64,000 nucleotides of DNA, from assembly GCA_947359465.1 (NCBI GenBank), contig OX375874.1, positions 91,978,172-92,042,171 on the forward strand. The letters are read 5' to 3'. The position numbers and the translations under genes were made by a program. This stretch comes from Metellina segmentata (Eukaryota > Arthropoda > Arachnida > Araneae > Tetragnathidae). A model generated the notes under the pieces. It saw nothing but the letters and a program-made list of their open reading frames with translations, made no database searches and was not told where the DNA came from. Positions 36,306 through 49,500 of this stretch are shown here, in pieces (within the stretch, counting starts at the first letter, position 1; the number at the start of each line of letters is the position of its first letter).

Positions 36306-36888
36306 TAGTTCATCAATTTATTTATCGACGATTACGAAAGACTCCATAGTTCTTTTATCCACATTTTCCGTAGAAAAAAGAGTATTTTGAATTCCCTTTG
36401 AAAATCTTGAAAAATATCTGTGGAAGAGAAAATTTAGTTCACTCTAAGCGAACTTATATTTTCTCACGAGTTCACTATAAGCGTTCAAAATAACATTAAT
36501 TAAATAGGAGTTCAGTCGGAACCAATGAAAAAGCTCACTATAACCACTATAACCGAGAGTTTACTATATCTTAGGTTCACTATAGGGCAGTGCGACTATA
36601 TTTCGTTTCGCTGTGCAAGCAAAAAGAATACATACGTTGAAATGATTGCAAACCCCTTTTTTACTGTAAAGGTATGAAGAGGGTGTATACATTTATTTTG
36701 AATGACTCTGAGATTGCTCTTTTTAACAAAAGAAAAATTGATAGATACGGTGATTGTTTATATTTTAGATTGTTTTGATTTAATAATTTTAATTTAATTG
36801 GATTTAAACATGCCTTCAAAATAAAATACAGTTACACCAAAAAATGAATATAATGTGATTTAACATTTTAACTCACAAGAACGCTAAA
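36306..36888. other. No gene recognised
   Basis: Contains GTTCACTATA-rich stretches (36440-36600), which look like another decayed DNA-element terminus, but no clear partner end was found. Confidence 0.4.
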
Positions 36889-37375
36889 TCAATAAAATAG
36901 TTTCCCAACCACAAAAAACCCACGAAGAGCTCGAACTCTTTTAAAAGCAAAGACAGGTGATCGTGCACCAACTAGGAGAATGAATGTTTTAGGCTCAGTC
37001 TCGCCTAAAATCCCCGCTAATGTCTGAAACATGTCCAAAATGCCTCTGTTCACGCGCCGTCCCCACAACTTTAGTTTGGATTTAAATGCAGCTACTTTGT
37101 CTGCTAACTTGAAAACAGTTGTCACATTTGTCAAAATTAGAAAATAGAGACATACATCATCATCATAATTGAAGCTCTAGTAACAGAACAAATTTCAAGT
37201 TCTGATTTACCGCCTCCTAATTTGAGTGGACATTTCATAGATAAGAACCGCACAAACCCGAGAGAAATACACCAAAGTAAACAAAATGGAAATAATTTAA
37301 TATTTCTTGGACGGCCCGGTACCATTTGATCCACGGACCGGTACCGGTCCGCGGCCCGGGGGTTGGGGACCACTG
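36889..37375 (-). mobile_element. hAT element fragment with transposase piece
   Basis: The right end (reverse complement) starts CAGTGGTCCCCAACCCCCGG, a common hAT terminus, followed by a palindromic ACCGGTACCGGT. A minus-strand frame (36889-37134) contains KLKLWGRRVNRGILDMFQ and TLAGILGE, similar to the middle of GTF2IRD2/ZBED5-like hAT transposases. The left terminus and target duplication were not found. Confidence 0.65.
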
Positions 37376-38357
37376 GTGTTGGGGACCACTTGTGGGGAAT
37401 GAACTTGTGGCCTTCTAGGGGGATCTTTGCCCGAATCCAAATTTTACAAAACAAGTACTTTGATTTTTATTAATACATTTTAGTTCGTCTTTTATACTTT
37501 TAATTTGTTTTCAAACTGAACGTATTTTAAATGTCAAAGAATAAAGACAACGTGCTATTATCTGCTTTTGCTAGATCACAAAAAGCAGATACCCATCTAA
37601 AGGACCACGTGAAACTTCGATGCTGCAATCACATATTCAAATGTTTTTCAACAAAATCTGACTCAAAAAATCATTAAAAAATCAGGGAACTACAATTAAC
37701 AAATAGTTCTCATTTGTGAAAAATTTGTTCATAGTATTTAAGCTTTTACAAAATACTGTGCATTTTCAAAGATAATCTAACTGACGTTACTGGAATGTGA
37801 ACTATTATTTGTAAACAGGTAAATTAATGCGGTCTTCTATCATGAGAAGATTACCACCAATGTTGTATTAGATTCTCTCTGAGAAAGAAATTTACAAACA
37901 AAAGAAAAAAAACATATTAATGATACTTCTACACTACCCAAGTCAGTGCGTATTAATATATTTAAATTATCTTTGATAAAGGACTTTGTTTCACTTTGTG
38001 AAGACAAGCAAAAGAGAAAATCATGTTTATAATACCCCTTAAGAGATGTTTTAATACCTCGTAAAAGAGGGTTCAGAGACGGTGATTCAATTCGCTTCGA
38101 GGAAGGAATTTACAAAACAAAATCCTTATAAGATTTCTAAATAACCTAGAGAGGATGTATTAATGTATTTTCGATTTTCTTTGAAAAAGGACTAAAATAA
38201 TGAAAGGAAAATCATGTTTATAATACTCCTAAAATGATCTTTGGAAATGAATATTTATTCAATTCTAACATTACATAATAGTGGGACCATGTAATGCATG
38301 ATTTGTACCGGTACTCAAATTCTTGCTAATCCAGATCAGTATCATGTCACCGATAGG
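37376..38357. other. Diverged direct repeat; no gene recognised
   Basis: About 37870-38050 and 38085-38235 are diverged copies (GAAATTTACAAA/GGAATTTACAAA, GAAAATCATGTTTATAATAC in both). No gene seen. Confidence 0.5.
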
Positions 38358-38359
38358 TA

Positions 38360-38929
38360 CACTACCCTACAATAATGGACCGGACGCCAGCGAATTTGCA
38401 TAAAATTCGACTATTTATTTGGGGGTGTTTTTCGTGGTATGGCCCATTATCTTTGCATGTTGTTCCTGGTAAATTGAACGTCGACGCCTACATAAACATT
38501 TTGTACAATCACGTTCTTCCTACGATATGGCAATTTTATGAAATGGACGAATGTTATTTCCAAGACGACAACGCTCCATGTCATGTTGCAGCCTCTGTCG
38601 AGCAGTGGTATCGAGATATGGATGTACAATGTCTTTCCTGACCTGTTCAGAGTCACGTCCTAAACCCCATATAACATTTGTGGGACTAGTTAGAGCGACG
38701 CTTATGGACCAGGGAACCACGTCCGAAATCTACAGCTGAGTTGGCGACATGCTTGCAGCAGGAATGGATACAAATACCCATAGCTGTGTATCAAAACCTT
38801 GTTTAAAGTATGCCCAGAAGGGTTGCTAGTGTCATTGCAGCACGTGGGAGACCATCACCCTATTAAAGCATGTATTATTTCCCTTATACCATCACATCTT
38901 GCTGACCGGTTCATTATTGCAGGGTAGTG
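38360..38929 (+). mobile_element. Tc1-like deletion derivative
   Basis: Inverted ends CACTACCCTACAATAATGGA and (reverse complement) CACTACCCTGCAATAATGAA, each flanked by TA (38358-38359, 38930-38931). The plus strand encodes the C-terminal half of a Tc1 transposase: GCFSWYGPLSLHVVPGKLN, then FQDDNAPCH with the second catalytic Asp, and after a stop LERRLWTREPRP with the catalytic Glu. The DNA-binding domain and first Asp are deleted right behind the left terminus. A truncated relative lies at 12470-12675. Confidence 0.85.
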
Positions 38930-38931
38930 TA

Positions 38932-39859
38932 TATCACTATCATGCCATATTATCTCAGGTCGGAAATATGAAAAAGGACATACAAATTTATATAGTTGAA
39001 ATATACGGGCAACTCGTGATTATACAGATTCATTTTTTGATGCATTAGAAGCAATATACGGTATAAGTAATTCCATAAAAAAATTAATTATTTGGAGTGG
39101 AAAAATAATGTAGTTTCTTACATTAATGTACTAATGAGTATGAGTGTTTGACATAAATTTAAATGTTATGTAACTCATTGTTAATTGTATTAATGAATGA
39201 ACTTGTTTTACTGCGATAAAAAATATATGGTTGAAATATAAGAATATGTCTGGGAAAAAAAAAGGAATTTAAATAAGTATACTTTGTTTTTATGTTGATA
39301 TTCGTGATAAGTAGAACAAATAATAGTGAAGTATACGTCAGGATATTTTTAAAAGGTCACCTTATCTTTTCTTCGTAGAGTAGATTCATAATTTTTAACA
39401 TAATTTAAAATGTATTGAAGTTGAAAACGTCGCGTTGCAATATAGAGATTTTCTGTACAGCTAAGTAAGAAAAGGCGCTAGCATTTTGAATTAATTTTAA
39501 TAACTTCGCACGTAACTCGTATACAATTTCCGAATGCATATTAAAAATTAACGACGAATTCTGCCTAAACAGAGATAAATCAATTAGTTCTTAACCGGAA
39601 GTATATTTTTTATCTCCGTTACTTTACTTATCGATTTACACTGTAACCGCGTCTCGTATTCATGTATTCATATATTTTACTGCTTTCCAAAACAAAATGA
39701 GAAGTACGATACTTTCACTCTCTTACGAGGATTGAAATAAATTTTTGCCAAATGGAGATTTAAGGAAGAAAACCAAAAGGAGTATAAAATAATGTAGGTA
39801 GTTCTTGTAACATTACTATTTAAAATCTAGCGATCACAATTCCAACTGTACATGAGAAC
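38932..39859. other. No gene recognised
   Basis: AT-rich spacer with no recognisable feature. Confidence 0.5.
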
Positions 39860-40942
39860 TAGAGCTTGGATTTTGCATATCTATATTAGTCCCTAATGTT
39901 CATAGAAATCCGTATTTAGTATTTTTTAGTAATTTGCAACCAATAAACCCCGAATTTATTTTGCATGTTTTTGCATATTTGTTTTTTTTTATTGCATATT
40001 TTGTGCATATTTGGACAATTTTTCTCTAGTTTAAAATATTTTTACAAAAAAAAATTTTTGTTTCAAAGAACTGTGCTCAGCGAGTTTGGAAGGAAGGTTT
40101 TCAGAAGCAATCAAATTCAAATCAACTACGACTCAGAAACAAAAAGTGGCAAAGGCGCAAAAAGATAAGAATATTCAACAGCCTTTCATCGCGACAAAAG
40201 TTTGAGTCAGGTCCCAATCTTCTGAGAAGAACGAGGTGTACAAGGCAATACGAGAAGAACGTACAAGGAAGAACGAGGTGTACAAGTGAAAGAACTACAT
40301 TACAGCAGTGTACTAGAAGGTGATATAAAGAATACAAAATGAGATAGGTGATTCCTCCATCTGGATGTCGATACGACGATTGACCACTGCTGGCGATACC
40401 TAATTTATGTAAAGAGTTGGTAAAAACAAATCACGCCACGATCGGCAGGACAGTGGGTGGTGGCAATTTTAGTTAATGTCGTACTAGAGCAACACAACGG
40501 GCTATTGACGACGGTCCGGGATCAGTCTCTTAAGTGAAAGATCCAAGGACAACATCTCGTAATTTTGAACCACGGTCAGATGACGAAGCAACACCTGAGC
40601 TGACACCACACTCTCCAAACTTCTACACCAACCCTACGTTAGAACTTTCAGCCACGACAGATTTAAGGTGCACCAGCCGCCTCTACACCATACGCTTACA
40701 AACATACATGCCCGGACCCGGATTCGAACCAGGAACCTTCCGATCGAACAGTGGGTGAAGCGATTGATAAATAAAATTGTGTATTAATTGAATGAAAGTG
40801 TGGCTCATTTCCACTTTATCCTCCTCACTACTCTTTTTGTAAAAATTATTATTTTTTTACAATTTCGCATATTTTGGAGTTTTAGTGCATATTTTGGGAT
40901 GCATATTTCAGGTCACATTTTTGCATATCGATCCGAGCTCTA
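39860..40942. mobile_element. hAT-like element, copy 1, interrupted by a SINE
   Basis: Inverted ends TAGAGCTTGGATTTTGCATA and (reverse complement) TAGAGCTCGGATCGATATGC are flanked by 8-bp direct repeats with one mismatch (ATGAGAAC, ATGATAAC), the target size of hAT elements. The subterminal regions are full of TTTGCATAT motifs. No conserved transposase was recognised. A SINE sits at 40460-40747. Copy 2 is at 52909-56155. Confidence 0.75.
40460..40747 (-). mobile_element. SINE, tail A with truncated head type B
   Basis: Flanked by a perfect 10-bp target duplication ACAGTGGGTG (40450-40459, 40748-40757). The tail runs from TTAATGTCGTACTAGAGC; the head has CGGATTCGAACCAGGAACCT (B box) but stops before the A box, a 5' truncation. 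Confidence 0.85.
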
Positions 40943-41455
40943 ATGATAACTCTTATCTTCACCTGCGGATGTGTATACAACAATGCAACACATTTTTATA
41001 ACACATAAACTTTGAGAATAAAGTGTAAAGCTCACCACTTTTTCACCGAAAACGTCTTTCGCTAAGTGGATCCGAAAGCTCTGAAGAAAGCCCTTCAGTT
41101 ACATACACTCTTGTCATCTTTCAAGCGAGCTTATTAGTTTCTCTTGGCTCGTTTTCCAGCTACTTAACCCCTTCTCCCTAATGGTGACAGGAACGAAACG
41201 TGCCGCGATTTTTCGAGGCTCATATACTTTGATTTACAACTGTAAAAAGAATTTTCATGCAAAATGTCTTTGGCGTTACTTTTTGATGTGCTTACCTTCC
41301 GTACTGCAGCAATGGGGGCCGCGGCTACAAACTAAATTTAGAAAGGCCCTTTTTTCTCGTTGCAGAATGCTAATGAAGGGTGAACAGCTGTTTCAAACAT
41401 CTAAGATCAAATTGAATTTTCACATTTGGTGAGTGGATTCTTCTTAACTATTACT
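40943..41455. other. No gene recognised
   Basis: Includes an 83-codon plus-strand frame (41181-41432) that I do not recognise. Confidence 0.4.
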
Positions 41456-43455
41456 GACCTATATATGTTGTCCTGGTGATACGATTTCTATATACATTTG
41501 AAAACTATTTATTTTTTTATCGAAGTATATGATTCTGCAACATTGATCTTTCAGTTATGTCTGGGTCTAGAGAGTTTGCATTTGAGTCACGTGGTTCCCG
41601 GACGAGTCTATTCTGTGAATATGGAGGCGAGCTTAATGCAAAACAATGCGTTCTCAAAATGGGAGTCTTTAACGCAGATACCGACTCCGAGTTTATAGTT
41701 TTCTACAAGAAGCGATTGTAGGAACTGTGAATAATTGAATCAAAACAAATACTCAACCACTCGTAATTACTACTATCGTTTACAGCATCTATTATGTGAT
41801 CGGTATACTTGATTTTGTTTATGGCGGCCCAATCCCTGACAAGTTTACTACCTGTATAGAAATGGACTCCTCTAAGGTCATGTGCCTTCTCACAATAGTG
41901 TGTCTATGAATTATTATCCATTTCAGAAACACAAAAGGGATTTTGACTTACTGGAGTACTATATATGTTGTCCTGGTGATACAATTTCTATAAATTTGAA
42001 AACTATTTATTTTTTTTATCGAAGTATATGTTTCTGCAACATTGATCTTTCAGTTATGTCTGGGTCTAGAGAGTTTGCATTTGAGTCACGTGGTTCCCGG
42101 ACGAGTCTATTCTGTGAATATGGAGGCGAGCTTAATGCAAAACAATGCGTTCTCAAAATGGGAGTCTTTAACGCAGATACCGACTCCGAGTTTATAGTTT
42201 TCTACAAGAAGCGATTGTAGGAACTGTGAATAATTGAATCAAAACAAATACTCAACCACTCGTAATTACTACTATCGTTTACAGCATCTATTATGTGATC
42301 GGTATACTTGATTTTGTTTATGGCGGCCCAATCCCTGACAAGTTTACTACCTGTATAGAAATGGACTCCTCTAAGGTCATGTGCCTTCTCACAATAGTGT
42401 GTCTATGAATTATTATCCATTTCAGAAACACAAAAGGGATTTTGACTTACTGGAGTACTATATATGTTGTCCTGGTGATACAATTTCTATAAATTTGAAA
42501 ACTATTTATTTTTTTTATCGAAGTATATGTTTCTGCAACATTGATCTTTCAGTTATGTCTGGGTCTAGAGAGTTTGCATTTGAGTCACGTGGTTCCCGGA
42601 CGAGTCTATTCTGTGAATATGGAGGCGAGCTTAATGCAAAACAATGCGTTCTCAAAATGGGAGTCTTTAACGCAGATACCGACTCCGAGTTTATAGTTTT
42701 CTACAAGAAGCGATTGTAGGAACTGTGAATAATTGAATCAAAACAAATACTCAACCACTCGTAATTACTACTATCGTTTACAGCATCTATTATGTGATCG
42801 GTATACTTGATTTTGTTTATGGCGGCCCAATCCCTGACAAGTTTACTACCTGTATAGAAATGGACTCCTCTAAGGTCATGTGCCTTCTCACAATAGTGTG
42901 TCTATGAATTATTATCCATTTCAGAAACACAAAAGGGATTTTGACTTACTGGAGTACTATATATGTTGTCCTGGTGATACGATTTCAATAAATTTGAAAA
43001 CTATTTTTTTTTAAAAATCGAAGTATATGTTTCTGCAACATTGATGTTTCAGTCATGTTTAGGTCTAATCAGTTTTCATTTGAGTCACGTGGTTCCCGGA
43101 CGAGTCTATTCTGTAAATATGGAGGTGAGCTAAATGCAAAGCAATGCGTTCTCAGAATAGGGTCTTTAACGCAGATACCGACTCCATGTTTATTGTTTGC
43201 TACCGGAAACGATTGCAGGAATTGTGAATAATTGAATTAAAACAAATACTCAACCACTCGTAAGTACTACTATCGTTTACAGCATCTATTATGTGAACGG
43301 TATACTTGATTTTGCTTATAGCAGACCTATCCCTGACAAGTTTACTACCTTTAAGAAATGACTCCTCCAAGTACATATGCCTTCTCACAATAGTGTGTAC
43401 AATAGTTATGAATTAGTATCCATTTCAGAAACACAAAGGGGATTCTGACTTACTG
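41456..43455. repeat. Tandem array of four units of about 499 bp
   Basis: Matching points (for example ATGTCTGGGTCTAGAGAG at 41557, 42056 and 42555, and ATGTTTAGGTCTAATCAG at 43055) are spaced 499, 499 and 500 bp. Units 2 and 3 appear identical, unit 1 differs at a few sites, and unit 4 is clearly diverged. A segment in each unit looks like a small terminal exon: acceptor-like TTGATCTTTCAG, then a frame ending at TAG about 170 bp later. Confidence 0.95.
42381..42719 (+). CDS. Repeated unrecognised frame in the 499-bp array
   Basis: Best seen in units 2 (41882-42220) and 3 (42381-42719): 112 codons, ending in SGSREFAFESRGSRTSLFCE, YGGELNAKQCVLKMGVFNAD and TDSEFIVFYKKRL. The last 55 codons follow an acceptor-like TTTCAG and could be a terminal exon. 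In unit 4 a one-base deletion shifts the frame, and the substitutions near its start all change residues, so there is no visible purifying selection. I do not recognise the sequence; it may be non-coding satellite DNA. Confidence 0.25.
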   Translation: MPSHNSVSMNYYPFQKHKRDFDLLEYYICCPGDTISINLKTIYFFYRSICFCNIDLSVMSGSREFAFESRGSRTSLFCEYGGELNAKQCVLKMGVFNADTDSEFIVFYKKRL

Positions 43456-44277
43456 GAGGACATGAATAAAAATGCAATTACCATTAAAATTATTAACCAA
43501 GTGGAAAAAATTAAAAAAAAAAAATCTTAAAGAGATATGAAGTCCACGAACTTTATTTTCGGTTTCTAGCCATGAACAATGAATGCATTTAAGCACAATT
43601 GATCAGCAAAATTAATTTGTTGAATAAATATGAAGGAAGCAATAAGATATGCAAACTATACAAACAACTCTCGGTTAACCAGCAGTCGACTTATTACATA
43701 GCTGCGCTGGTAATGAAAACCCCAATTCATTAAATAGTTTCTAAAGAAGCTTCTAGACAGTTTCTTTAAAATCCACTAGCATATCGTTGAATTCAGTAAA
43801 TGTAGATGCCAATAACCAACAAAAACATGCAAAGAATGTCTTCTGAATCTTGAAGTTTAATGAATTTATTTTGAATAGTGAAAGAGAGAGAGTACATAGA
43901 ATTAATGCTCTTTAAATCAAATACGCTTCGCCCTTAAAAACTTAATGTCTCTTTATATTTTACTTCAGATGTTTATACTTCATCGGGATTCAAACAGAGT
44001 GGTTAATTAAAACTAAGAACTGTACTGAAATAAAACAAAAATCAGCTATTAAAAATCGAAAACAATTTGAGTATTACATCTTTTGCGTTTTAAGACCCGA
44101 TACATTACAGCTCTACGCACATAACGACTTTATTTGGCTTTTCTTAAAAACCAATTTGTTTATATCTTTACATTTCATGTTATTTATTTAATGAAGACGT
44201 AAAGCAATTTCCAGCCAAAAAGCTGTTGGATTTAAAAGATGGTATATGGAGGCTATAAAAGATCTTTTTATGGACCA
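43456..44277. other. No gene recognised
   Basis: AT-rich spacer. Confidence 0.5.
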
Positions 44278-44634
44278 TTTAAATAACAATAGCGCCTCAA
44301 TTCGGTGCCCTGTTCTGATGCATTGTTCATTTATTCATGTCGGTATTCGCAATAGTGAAAACACCATCAGTACCACATGAAAGAACCTTATCGATTTAGC
44401 ATAAAAAGCTGCATTCTTGTGAATGTGAAGCCATTTTTGTGGAGCTCTTTGAAATGCACTTTCCCAGAGTGGTATAATTCGGCCATCTTTATGATTGAAA
44501 CAATATAGTAAACCATCTAAAATCAAATTTGTTTTTAAAATTTGAGGTTGAGTGACCTTACGGTTTTGTGGAATAGCTCCCATGACTAACAAATTAATTC
44601 GATACCTTAATACTAGCAATGACGTATAAATATT
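44278..44634 (-). pseudogene. Frame-shifted coding-like segment, family unknown
   Basis: The minus strand reads VMGAIPQNRKVTQPQILK, TNLILDGLLYCFNHKDGRII and PLWESAFQRAPQKWLHIHKN in one frame. After a single frame change near 44397 it continues as DKVLSCGTDGVFTIANTD. The second part has the look of a beta-propeller repeat (LSCGTDG), but this is a weak impression. A join across the frame change suggests a decayed coding sequence rather than chance. No intron boundaries were found and no parent gene is in the window. Confidence 0.35.
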
Positions 44635-44851
44635 ATGGTTACACTGGATATCTATGCTGTAAACAAGTGAGTCACATAAAAAGGATAGAATTTAAGTTCT
44701 AGTATATGATCTAATTTAAACTGACCTATTTACTTAATCGGACCTAAGTCACCGAGCTTTTATTTTAGACATTTTGAACCAGTAAAAATCTATTATAAGT
44801 TCACCTGAATTCAAAGTTATATTTTCAAATGATCAGATATTAAATCGAGTA

Positions 44852-45420
44852 CACTGAAGTGCCAGAGACTGATACAGATGAGTTTATACAAAATAAATAG
44901 CAACACAACCTATGCATGCCATTGACTGCGTCTGATAGTGCATCTTTTAAGTCATAGGAATCTGTGAAAGAATTTAGAGCTGTCTCCGATTTAAGCGATT
45001 TTCAAAGACGCCTAACAACTGGAGCTCGTGAGATGGGTTATAGAAGGATTATAGAATTTCTGAGGAATATAAGTCTGGATTTTGACGAACTATCATTTGA
45101 AAGGTGTACCGTGACTACCGAAATTCTTGCAAAGCATGTAACGTATTACAGCAGCGTGGTTATGAAAGGCCTGGGATACCAGTATCGGTTGTCTAGAATC
45201 GTTTCACGCGATAGGCATGCAACACTGCCTCAAATAACACCGAAATTCAGTGCTGGACCTTCAGCAAACATCACTGTGAGGACATTACAACGTTTCCTCA
45301 AATATATGGACTTTAGAAGCCATCGCCAAATTCGAGCATTTACCAACCGTTATCCGCTGGAAAATGTGGTTCCTGTATGATGATGAGTCTGCTCATTTCA
45401 ACACTCCGGTGCGTGCTGAC
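44852..45420 (+). mobile_element. Tc1-like element, 5' part
   Basis: Starts after TA with CACTGAAGTGCCAGAGACTG, a common Tc1 terminus. A 138-codon frame at 44964-45380 encodes the N-terminal DNA-binding half of a Tc1 transposase: SDFQRRLTTGAREMGY, LSRIVSRDRHATLPQIT and TVRTLQRFLKYMDFRSH. The frame then breaks at tandem stops and the catalytic half is missing. Confidence 0.8.
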
Positions 45421-45499
45421 CTGCCTGCAACGTTTACAGGCAAATGGATTGGCTGAGGAAAACTGACACCCACGTTCACCAGATCAGTTCCCTATGGAT

Positions 45500-46500
45500 T
45501 TCCTTTTATGAGAAAATCTGAAGTTCCTTATGTACGGCACCCAATTTCATGCCAGATTTCTCGTTGGTGTCGCAGTCTTCCATGAAATGCCTTGAATCTT
45601 CTAGAACATACAGAAATCTTTACGTCGACGATGTAACGCGTGTGTCAGGAGTAGAGGTAACGAATGTCTCTTTCGCTCATATCCCAGTTAACGGGGTTAA
45701 TTTTCTGGCCATCTAGGGAGTCAAATCATGTGCTGGACTCGTCCAGAATTATCTTCAAACCAATTATGAACAAGATGGGCATTATCATCCTGGAACATCA
45801 CATCTTAATTGGGGTAAATGAAGTCAATAAAGGGCTGCAAATTGTTACGAAGCATCTAAACATAGCGATTTTCTGTCAATGACCGGTTCAATTTGACCAG
45901 AGAACCTAATTCATTCTAGGTAAACACTCTCCAAACCATTATGGAACCACCACTAGCTTGCATATTGTCTTGTTGACAAGTTGGATCCATAGCCAGTTTG
46001 GGTCACAACCGAACTCGACCATGAGCTCGTACCATCTGGAAATGTGACTCGTCGCACCATGCTATCTTCAAGTCATATGGGTCCAATGCATGTGTTCGTG
46101 AGCCCAGGTGTGGTACTGAAACCGATGATGTGCTGTGAGCTAAGGCACTCGAGTTGGTTTTCTGCGTCCATGTCCCATCAACGCCAGATTTGCTACACGT
46201 ACCTCACAGAAACGCTTCTAGTGAGTCCTTATTGAATGTGGTAGACAGTTCACTTCACACAGTGTCGTTTGTCTGTTAGCATGAATGCTTCTGCTCATAC
46301 GTCACTGACCCCAATCATTTGGCAGACGTGGCTGGTCACTGATCTGTCAGTTCTGGAAGGTAATGTCTTCCATGAGGTACTCTTGATACACCCTTAATAC
46401 TGTGGAGAGAGGAAACTTAAAAATCTCAAAAACTTCCCACAATAACCCATACGTTGAGCTCCAGCTGTCATTTTACGTTTAAAGTCGGTCAATTCTCACG
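45500..46500 (-). pseudogene. Tc1-like transposase remnant
   Basis: The minus strand carries, in several frames, LKIAWCDESHFQMVRAHG (first catalytic Asp), QASGGSIMVWRVFTLNELG, VMFQDDNAHLVHNWFEDN (second Asp) and a decayed PRSPDLTP-like segment. Many stops and shifts. It faces the Tc1 piece at 44852 head to head and is a different Tc1 lineage. Element ends were not identified. Confidence 0.75.
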
Positions 46501-49500
46501 GGTAGCCATTATCACGTTATTAAAAGTTTTACAAGACATTCAAGAGTTCAATAGACAGCATTGATAAACATCTAACTCATTATAGTGGAAATTGTAAGTG
46601 ACAAAAATTGATAGACCATTTCATAATTTCTCTTCAAAATACCAGTAGGAACAAAAAATATTTCTAAAAATACGCATTCAGTATTGTAAGAATGTTCAAT
46701 GATAGTAGTTCGGAACATGTGAAATGCATGAAAAATCATGAGAATAATCAGAATGGTCTGGCATAATTATCTCGTGTTTTATTCAAATTTGCAGAATTTT
46801 TTTAACACGTTGCTACAGTGGTATATATCATTTGGAATTTCCATATTGCATAAGAAAAACGTTACGATATGCCATTTTGGCATTTGAAGTCTTCAAAAAG
46901 AAGTATATCAGTAATTAAAAAAATAATACATGCAGTAGAATTTATAAAATCTTTAATACAAAACAGAGAAAAAATCCACTTCAGGTTTCATAACTTTCTT
47001 GTTTCTATTTGTAGCGAAAGTGTTTTGTTTGTCTTTTCACTAGAATTGGCTTCGTTTTTTTTAGAGGTGAGGAAAAGATTAATCCTTTTAAGCTGTCAAG
47101 TGCCAGCTCCTTTAATCTTTCGAATGTAGTTTTTTCCCTATTTATGGTCAAATAATATTCATTCTACCATATGATTTGGCTCAATCAGTACTTTCAGTGT
47201 TTGATAATATTCAGAATACAGCACAGGTGGTACATTTTGTCCTCGAAGTAACTTATGGACCTACCCATATCACATTGAATGAAAGATAGTTAAATTTTAA
47301 AAGACTAAATCATGTAAACATGTCTGGTTGTTATTACAATATCGTTAATTTCCAAAGTTAAATCCACATAAGATGACAACATATAATTTCGTACTTAGAG
47401 CAAAATATGAAACAAGAGTCACTTGTCTCTCTTTGAATATTAATGGTGTTTGTAATTGCTCCTTTATCCATTCATCTCTCAAATGGAATTAAAATAATTG
47501 GGCCTATCCATTTAATAAGCGAGTTTGGCATCTTGGAAGGAATATTGATGACAACAGGTGGGGACAGCACTTTAGAAGCTTTTCGAATCAGGAGCAATTT
47601 ATTTTATCCATCTGCTTATTCGATTAAGATTTCCGCTCATGATTACATAGTCATTAAAGTAGCATTCTAATAATATTGTAGTTAAAGACCGTACTTTCTC
47701 GTCGTATCGTGTTTTGTCAGAGAGGAAAACGTGTAGTGTAGAGAGTCAAAATAGTAATCGAGGCATAAAATGTCCATTAAAAACACAGTTTTTGATTACA
47801 CATTGTGTGAAATGAAAAATAAAACATCAAAAAGTCGTAAAACTTAAAAATAAGTACAATACGTTATATAATGTAGTTTATACAATAGTGTATAACAACT
47901 GCGTCAACAGTATTTTCTTTCAATGTTTCTACTTTCCCAGGTGGATATCGTTCAAATTTTGAAGGGGATGATACTAAAATGAGGCTTTGTTACAATTCGT
48001 TATGTAAATAAATAAAATGAAATATTTTATTCATAGGTGTCTGATTGGAAACATGGCAAATATATTTTTATCAATAGAAGAATAATTCTTTCAAATATAC
48101 AATTCTTTATTTTCTAAAATACCGTTATGTTCACTATTAAGTTCAAAATATAAGGCGTTTCTATAGGCTTTTGGCTAATTGGGTTTAAATTATATGGTTA
48201 ATTGGATAATATATATAGTTAGCTGAATTTTATACAAGTAAACTTAAATAAAATTAGACTACTTTTTATTTTTAACACAAAAGCCCGAAACGAGTGTGAA
48301 GAGGATTTCTACTATTACTTTTATAGCTTTAAGAAAGCTTACACGAATGCTTATATCATCGGCTTAGAGCAGAAACTCATTAGCATATAGTCCGCTTTCA
48401 ATTTTAAAGTATAGCCGTTTAAAAAATCTTAGTTTTTAGGTCGAAAATAAAAAATATATTAAGCCGAAAGTCCCTCCCTGTAAACTCAAACTTCACCACT
48501 GAACTGTTAAAGTTTGACATGCTAAATAAGCAATGAACTCAATCACGGGAATAATTAGAATATCTAGGCTCTTCAAAAGGTGAGTAAAGTCTACGAAACT
48601 ATGACATCCAACTTTTCCTGAATAGTTTCCGGAAAGGAATCTGGTTCATTATATTGCAAAATGAAAGTTCAAGAAACTTAAGGTTTGACTAAATGGTTTT
48701 AAGACACAAGGCTTTCGATTAGGACAAGCGTGCCAGAAAGCGTTGTCGGCTCATTCGAGGAGTGCTTTCTCTTTGACAGAGGTATTGTCGAATAGATGCA
48801 TTTAAAGTCAAGAACGAGAATGAAAGGCTTATATTTATGTACTTCGAAGAGCGGGGGTAATGTGACCATTCTTAGCGTTGTTTATGGGACATACAAGGCA
48901 ACAGAGAATCTGTCAGCCAATCGAAGTGTAATGTTTTCGAAAGGAAAACTGGAGCTTGGAAGCCATAAAAACGTACACGACTTCGAACAGCTGTGTAGCA
49001 ACGATGTCGCCAGATGTTTACGCTAAATGATGACGTAGTACAGATGACGGTAGTAAATTTCAGTCCCCTTCCCACTAAAGCTATTTGTAACATAAACCTA
49101 TGACTTACTGGAGAGCAGTTCTGGTTTCGGAATATTTTATCTGTTTCGGTTTTACAACAAATTTGTCTTTGCCGAGCGATAACGATTCAGTCACGTAATG
49201 TATGTGAGACGCACGAGTGACAAGACAGGACCGATAGGAGAAGAAGCATCGCAGAGCATCGTATTATAGACATTAAACGTTTTCCTAAAAAGTTACTTTG
49301 CGTATTTTACCACTTTTTTACTTTTCTCGTGAGTGGTCGTTGAGCCATTTGCATACGCGAGCACTCCATCTTACTGTTTGTATCTAGCGCGAGGGATAAG
49401 TAAAATGCAAATTAGACGTCAGGAGTATTGCCGGTTTGTTGGGCGTTTATTTCGTTGCGAGATATGCTCTTATTTTCATTTTCTAGCCAAAGCAATCTAA

